The notes beneath the pieces were generated by a model. The model saw only the letters and a program-made list of their open reading frames with translations, was not told the origin of the DNA and ran no database searches. From Eubacterium sp. (lineage in GTDB: Bacteria; Bacillota; Clostridia; Oscillospirales; Acutalibacteraceae): a stretch of 64,000 nucleotides of DNA. Each line of letters begins with the position of its first letter. The first letter of the stretch is position 1. Positions 60,297-64,000 of this stretch are shown here, piece after piece. The DNA is taken from NCBI GenBank assembly GCA_029258375.1, contig JARHZA010000002.1, forward strand, positions 67,001-131,000, read 5' to 3'. Position numbers and translations under genes: made by a program.

Positions 60297-61721
60297 TTAG
60301 TCTTTTAAAAGAGACTTATACATCTTTATGTATTCGTTAGCAGATTTGCCCCAACTCATATCACAGCGAAGAGCACGTTCAACAAGTGTTGGCCAGTATT
60401 CATGGTTATTGTATGCATCAATAGCTCTGTAAATTGCACCAAGCATATCATAAGCATCATAAGTTTTAAATGTAAATCCATTACCCTGACCGTCGCCGCT
60501 ATCTGTTATTGAATCACGAAGACCACCAGTTTCACGAACTATAGGAACTGTGCCGTAACGAAGTGCAATCATTTGTGAAAGTCCACAAGGTTCGCTCTTG
60601 CTTGGCATAAGGAATAAATCAGCACCTGCATAAATTTTTCTTGAAAGATCAGGAACAAAGCCAAGACGAAGGCCAACTTTGTTTGGATATTTCTCGTGAA
60701 GTTCACGGAAGTAACTTTCATATTGCCATTCGCCAGAACCGAGCACAACATATTGTACATCACGTTCCCAAAGGCTCTTTTCAAGAACTTCTTTCATAAG
60801 GTCTACACCTTTATGACCAACAAGTCTTGATACAATGCCAATAAGTGGAACATCTGGTCTGACATCAAGGCCCATCATTTTTTGAACTTCTTCTTTGTTG
60901 ATTGCCTTGTTAGAAAAATCATCTGCATTGTAATTAGCAAATAAAGCAGTGTCAGTTTCTGGATTGTAACTTTCTGTATCAATACCGTTTAAGATACCGC
61001 AAAGTTTCCAACTTCTTTGATTAAGAATTGAATCAAGACCATGTGAGTACCAAGGGTCAAGAATTTCTTTTGCATAACTTGGTGAAACAGTTGTTACCAT
61101 ATTGGCACATTCGATACCAGCTTTAAGGAAGTTAACTATTCCGTCATACTGTATTAAATCATAATGTTCAGGACCTATACCAAGAACATCTTCAAGAAGT
61201 TCGTTTCCGTATTTTCCTTGGTACTGAATATTGTGAATAGTAAAAACAGTTTTTATGTTTTCAAAACCAATTTGGTTAGCATAATAGCAACTGTAATATA
61301 GTGGTGTTAAAGCACTTTGCCAGTCATTGCAATGAATGATGTCTGGTTTCCAGTCAATAGCAGGAATAATCTCAAGAGCAGCTCTTGCAAAAAATGCAAA
61401 TCTTTCAGCATCATCATAGTGACCATAAATTCCGTCACGTTTAAAATAATATTGGTTATCAAGGAAGTAGAAAACAACACCATTTAATTTTGCTTCAAAA
61501 ATACCACAATATTGACGACGCCAACTTACAGGTACAGATATGGATGTAATAAATTTCATCTTGTCTTTGTATTCTTGTTTTATGCCTTCATAAAGAGGCA
61601 TAACAACTCTGCAACCAATTAAACGCTTGCGAAGAGCAATTGGTAATGAACCTGCAACATCTCCAAGACCACCAGAAGCCATCCAAGGATTAGCCTCTGA
61701 TGAAACAAATAATACTTTCAT
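60297..61721 (-). CDS. glgA: Glycogen (starch) synthase, GT5 family
   Basis: GlgA extends alpha-1,4-glucan from ADP-glucose. The 474-residue GT5 protein begins MKVLFVSSEANPWMASGGLGDVAG; the place of the KTGGL lysine, which binds ADP-glucose in E. coli, is ASGGL. The N-terminal domain has HCNDWQSALTPLYY near 130 and TIHNIQYQGKYG near 162; the C-terminal domain has GIVSRLVGHKGVDL near 293 and MPSKSEPCGLSQMIALRYGTVPIVRETGGL near 375. It is last in glgC-glgD-glgA. Confidence 0.94.
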   Translation of the reverse strand: MKVLFVSSEANPWMASGGLGDVAGSLPIALRKRLIGCRVVMPLYEGIKQEYKDKMKFITSISVPVSWRRQYCGIFEAKLNGVVFYFLDNQYYFKRDGIYGHYDDAERFAFFARAALEIIPAIDWKPDIIHCNDWQSALTPLYYSCYYANQIGFENIKTVFTIHNIQYQGKYGNELLEDVLGIGPEHYDLIQYDGIVNFLKAGIECANMVTTVSPSYAKEILDPWYSHGLDSILNQRSWKLCGILNGIDTESYNPETDTALFANYNADDFSNKAINKEEVQKMMGLDVRPDVPLIGIVSRLVGHKGVDLMKEVLEKSLWERDVQYVVLGSGEWQYESYFRELHEKYPNKVGLRLGFVPDLSRKIYAGADLFLMPSKSEPCGLSQMIALRYGTVPIVRETGGLRDSITDSGDGQGNGFTFKTYDAYDMLGAIYRAIDAYNNHEYWPTLVERALRCDMSWGKSANEYIKMYKSLLKD

Positions 61722-61733
61722 ACTGTTACCTCC

Positions 61734-62858
61734 TTAAATTTTTGTGCCCTTAGAAAGTGAAATCGGAAAAGTAGGTGCACCGGAAAGTTCAACACAAGAT
61801 TTTATACTAACGTTTTTATCAGCAATAACACAATTGATTTTTGCATTTTCGCCAACAACAGTATCTTGCATTAAAATAGAGTTTTTAACAATTGCACCCT
61901 TGCCAATTTTAGCACCCTTAAAAATGATTGAATTTTCAACTATGCCATCAATAATGCAACCATCTGCTGCAAGGGAATTGTTGAATTTTGATTCAGGACC
62001 ATAAAGAGATGGCATATCGTCTCTTTCTTTTGTATAAATAGGAATATCTTTGCAAAATAGTTTTTTTCTGTTTTCTTTTTCAAGAAGTTTCATTGAAACG
62101 TTGTAATATGCCTGAACAGATGAAATAGTTCCAACAAAACTTTCTGTTGCATCATAGGCGTGAATTTTTAAATTCTTAACGTTTGCCATAAGTATATTAC
62201 GTTGAAAAGAAATTTCATTTTTTGAATGAGCAGATGAAACGAGTGTTTCAAGAAGATATTTTTTCATAATAACAATGTTTACACTGTGGAAAACGTTGCC
62301 ACTGTCTTTTTTATCAAGGCTCATTTCTGTGATTCTGCCGTCTTCTTCAACTTTGTCAAAACAGAGGATAGAAGAAATTTTATCAGGCATAGGAGCATTA
62401 ACTCCAACAACAGTTATATCAGCACCACTTTCAATATGCTTATCAAATAAGTCACGACAGTCAAGTGAAAGAACATTGTTGCAGTCACTCATAATTACAT
62501 AGGTTTGATTACTTTGTTCAAAGAAACTCTTGTTGCCATAAATTGCATCAATTCTGTTGCCCCACATTGTTGCACTACCTATGTTAAAAGGAGGAAGAAT
62601 GAAAAGACCGTCATTTTTTCTGCTTAAATCCCAAGGTTTACCAGTTCCGACATGGTCCATAAGTGATTTAAAGTTTGCATTTGTTATAACACCAATTTTT
62701 GTTATTCCGCTTTCAACCATATTTGAAAGTGGAAAGTCTATAAGTCTGTAACGAGAGCAAAATGGAACAGAGCCCATAGTTCTCATAGCAGTTATGCTAT
62801 CAAGAGATTGTTCGTGTGTGTTTGCAAAAATAATACCTAAAACATTTTTACCTGTCAT
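61734..62858 (-). CDS. glgD: Glucose-1-phosphate adenylyltransferase, GlgD subunit
   Basis: GlgD is the non-catalytic or regulatory partner of GlgC in Firmicutes ADP-glucose pyrophosphorylase. The 374-residue protein keeps the nucleotidyltransferase fold (VPFCSRYRLIDFPLSNMVESGI near 31, KPWDLSRKNDG near 75) but lacks the usual GGxGTRL phosphate loop at the start, which reads IFANTHEQSL. The C-terminal left-handed beta-helix (about 280-370) contains GCIIDGIVENSIIFKGAKIGKGAIVKNSILMQ in pieces. It starts 3 bases after the glgC stop, with its Shine-Dalgarno inside the end of glgC. Confidence 0.95.
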   Translation of the reverse strand: MTGKNVLGIIFANTHEQSLDSITAMRTMGSVPFCSRYRLIDFPLSNMVESGITKIGVITNANFKSLMDHVGTGKPWDLSRKNDGLFILPPFNIGSATMWGNRIDAIYGNKSFFEQSNQTYVIMSDCNNVLSLDCRDLFDKHIESGADITVVGVNAPMPDKISSILCFDKVEEDGRITEMSLDKKDSGNVFHSVNIVIMKKYLLETLVSSAHSKNEISFQRNILMANVKNLKIHAYDATESFVGTISSVQAYYNVSMKLLEKENRKKLFCKDIPIYTKERDDMPSLYGPESKFNNSLAADGCIIDGIVENSIIFKGAKIGKGAIVKNSILMQDTVVGENAKINCVIADKNVSIKSCVELSGAPTFPISLSKGTKI

Positions 62859-62861
62859 TTC

Positions 62862-64000
62862 TTATACCTCCTCTCCAGATTTAATCATTACACCTGGTTC
62901 AATATGTGTTCCACTTAAAATTTTTGCTTCTGAACCGATAACTGCAATGCCCCAGTTTTCTGGTTTTTCAAGTTTTTCTGGAATTTCGCCAATTTGTGCA
63001 TTTTCTTCAATAACTGCATTTTCAGCAATTATTGAATAATAAACTTTAGCACCTTTTTTGATTACTGCACCCGGCATAATAACACTGTATTTAACGTCTG
63101 CATCTTCTTCAATAGTAACGTTGTTAGAGATTACACTGTAATCAACATTACCTTCTATTTCGCATCCTTCTGAAATTGATGAATTTTCTACATTTGCGTT
63201 TTTGCCTATGTAATGAGGAGGGCTAACAGGATTACGGCTGTAAATTCTCCAACTCTTGTCACTTAAATCAAGGTCTACGTTAGGATTTATTATGTCAAGA
63301 TTTGCTTCCCAAAGAGAATCAATTGTGCCAACGTCTTTCCAGTAACCTTTAAATGGAAATGCAAACATTCTTTCATCAGCATCAAGCATAGAAGGAATAA
63401 TGTTTTTACCAAAATCGTTTGCAGAACCCTCTGTATTTTCATCTTGAATAAGATATTTTTTCAACTTGTCCCAACTAAACACATAAACACCCATAGATGC
63501 TTTATTTGATTTTGGCTTTTCTGGTTTTTCTGCAAATTCAAAAATTTTATCATTTTCGTCTGTTGCAAGAATACCGAAGCGTGACGCTTCTTCCCAAGGA
63601 ACTTCAATAACTGCTATTGTGCAAGCAGCATCATTCTTTTTGTGAAAATCAATCATTTTTGCATAATTCATTTTGTAAATATGGTCGCCTGAAAGTACAA
63701 CTACATACTTAGGATCATATTTTTCAATGAAGTTAATATTTTGATAAATTGCATTAGCAGTACCTTTATACCACTCAGCACCACCAATTGCTTCATAAGG
63801 TGAAAGAATGTGAACTCCACCATTTTGTCTATCAAGGTCCCAAGGTTGACCATTTCCTAAATAATCGTTAAGTTCAAGTGGTTGATATTGGGTTAAAACG
63901 CCAACTGTATAAATGCCACTATTAACGCAGTTTGAAAGAGGAAAGTCGATAATCCTATAATTTCCGCCGTATGGAACGGCAGGTTTTGCAATGTTTTTTG
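62862..64000 (-). CDS. glgC: Glucose-1-phosphate adenylyltransferase GlgC (partial, N-terminus beyond the window)
   Basis: GlgC makes ADP-glucose for glycogen synthesis. The gene continues past the right edge of the window: reading back from the edge, the protein begins at [22 protein letters not shown], so roughly the first 20 to 25 residues with the phosphate loop are missing. Visible are [49 protein letters not shown] (catalytic Asp), [13 protein letters not shown] and [20 protein letters not shown], followed by the C-terminal beta-helix. It leads the glgC-glgD-glgA order. Confidence 0.95.
   Translation of the reverse strand, partial: KNIAKPAVPYGGNYRIIDFPLSNCVNSGIYTVGVLTQYQPLELNDYLGNGQPWDLDRQNGGVHILSPYEAIGGAEWYKGTANAIYQNINFIEKYDPKYVVVLSGDHIYKMNYAKMIDFHKKNDAACTIAVIEVPWEEASRFGILATDENDKIFEFAEKPEKPKSNKASMGVYVFSWDKLKKYLIQDENTEGSANDFGKNIIPSMLDADERMFAFPFKGYWKDVGTIDSLWEANLDIINPNVDLDLSDKSWRIYSRNPVSPPHYIGKNANVENSSISEGCEIEGNVDYSVISNNVTIEEDADVKYSVIMPGAVIKKGAKVYYSIIAENAVIEENAQIGEIPEKLEKPENWGIAVIGSEAKILSGTHIEPGVMIKSGEEV

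Noticed and set aside
62794-63039. Plus-strand frames across the glg genes
   Set aside because: Antisense to intact glgC/glgD beta-helix regions; no ribosome-binding site or family similarity.
1-64000. CRISPR array, prophage or insertion sequence
   Set aside because: No evenly spaced repeats, cas genes, phage genes or transposases were found on either strand.

Overview
The window is chromosomal DNA from a low-GC, Gram-positive anaerobe of the class Clostridia. A relative of gut Ruminococcaceae/Oscillospiraceae is my best guess, but the placement rests on gene content and not on a marker tree. Evidence: the rimP-nusA-ylxR-ylxQ-infB-rbfA order, hrcA-grpE-dnaK-dnaJ under a CIRCE operator, two rubrerythrins with a PerR-type regulator, a GlgC/GlgD glycogen system, a DUF4250 protein, a TPP riboswitch, and frequent UUG starts behind good Shine-Dalgarno sites. 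No integrase, transposase, phage gene, CRISPR array or rRNA operon was seen. Two tRNA genes (Pro-CGG, Ser-CGA), both with encoded CCA, are present.

Layout. 1-8.3 kb: a translation/RNA operon on + (rimP, nusA, ylxR, ylxQ, infB, rbfA, nrnA-like, truB, ribF, HAD phosphatase). 8.3-11 kb: small unknown genes, a YerB-like DUF3048 protein, a DUF5662 protein. 11-16 kb: heat-shock operon on - behind CIRCE. 16-20.4 kb: a secreted CHAP hydrolase with a WalR-like box, two tiny coupled ORFs, an orphan ABC-2 permease, aroE-aroK, acpP. 20.5-24.4 kb: glpK, an Ldh2/MDH2 dehydrogenase and malic enzyme. 24.5-30.8 kb: hemW, typA, glnS-gltX. 31-38.8 kb: DUF4250, an EamA transporter, tRNA-Pro, a membrane-anchored GH51-like pseudoenzyme, a peroxide-stress group (flavin reductase, reverse rubrerythrin, perR), VanY and SGNH hydrolases, a NifX-like protein and an ATC-hydrolase-like protein. 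39-46.8 kb: nagA-nagB, a GHL6 glycosidase, a PadR/DUF1700 module ending in a broken gene, a GPH-type sugar transporter. 47-51.1 kb: tRNA-Ser, hisH-hisF, and a riboswitch-controlled thiW-thiM-thiE operon. 51.3-60.2 kb: rlmB, a degenerate P-type-ATPase-like membrane protein, rubrerythrin, CorA, Tex, and a VOC/LUD pair beside an HxlR regulator. 60.3-64 kb: glgC(partial)-glgD-glgA.

The genes suggest a fermentative saprophyte that salvages amino sugars and glycans (nagAB, GHL6, GPH transporter), stores glycogen, salvages thiazole for thiamine, interconverts malate and pyruvate, and handles peroxide with rubrerythrins. The points most worth a second look are: perR lacks any ATG/GTG/TTG start and seems to begin at AUA behind a near-perfect Shine-Dalgarno; the thiW leader carries, after a full TPP riboswitch and its terminator, a second element resembling only the pyrimidine-sensing half of a TPP aptamer; two large membrane proteins look like pseudoenzymes (GH51 and P-type ATPase folds with key residues replaced); and a 34-bp copy of the glycosidase 3' end flanks the PadR module. 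All calls are from reading the sequence; no database search was run.
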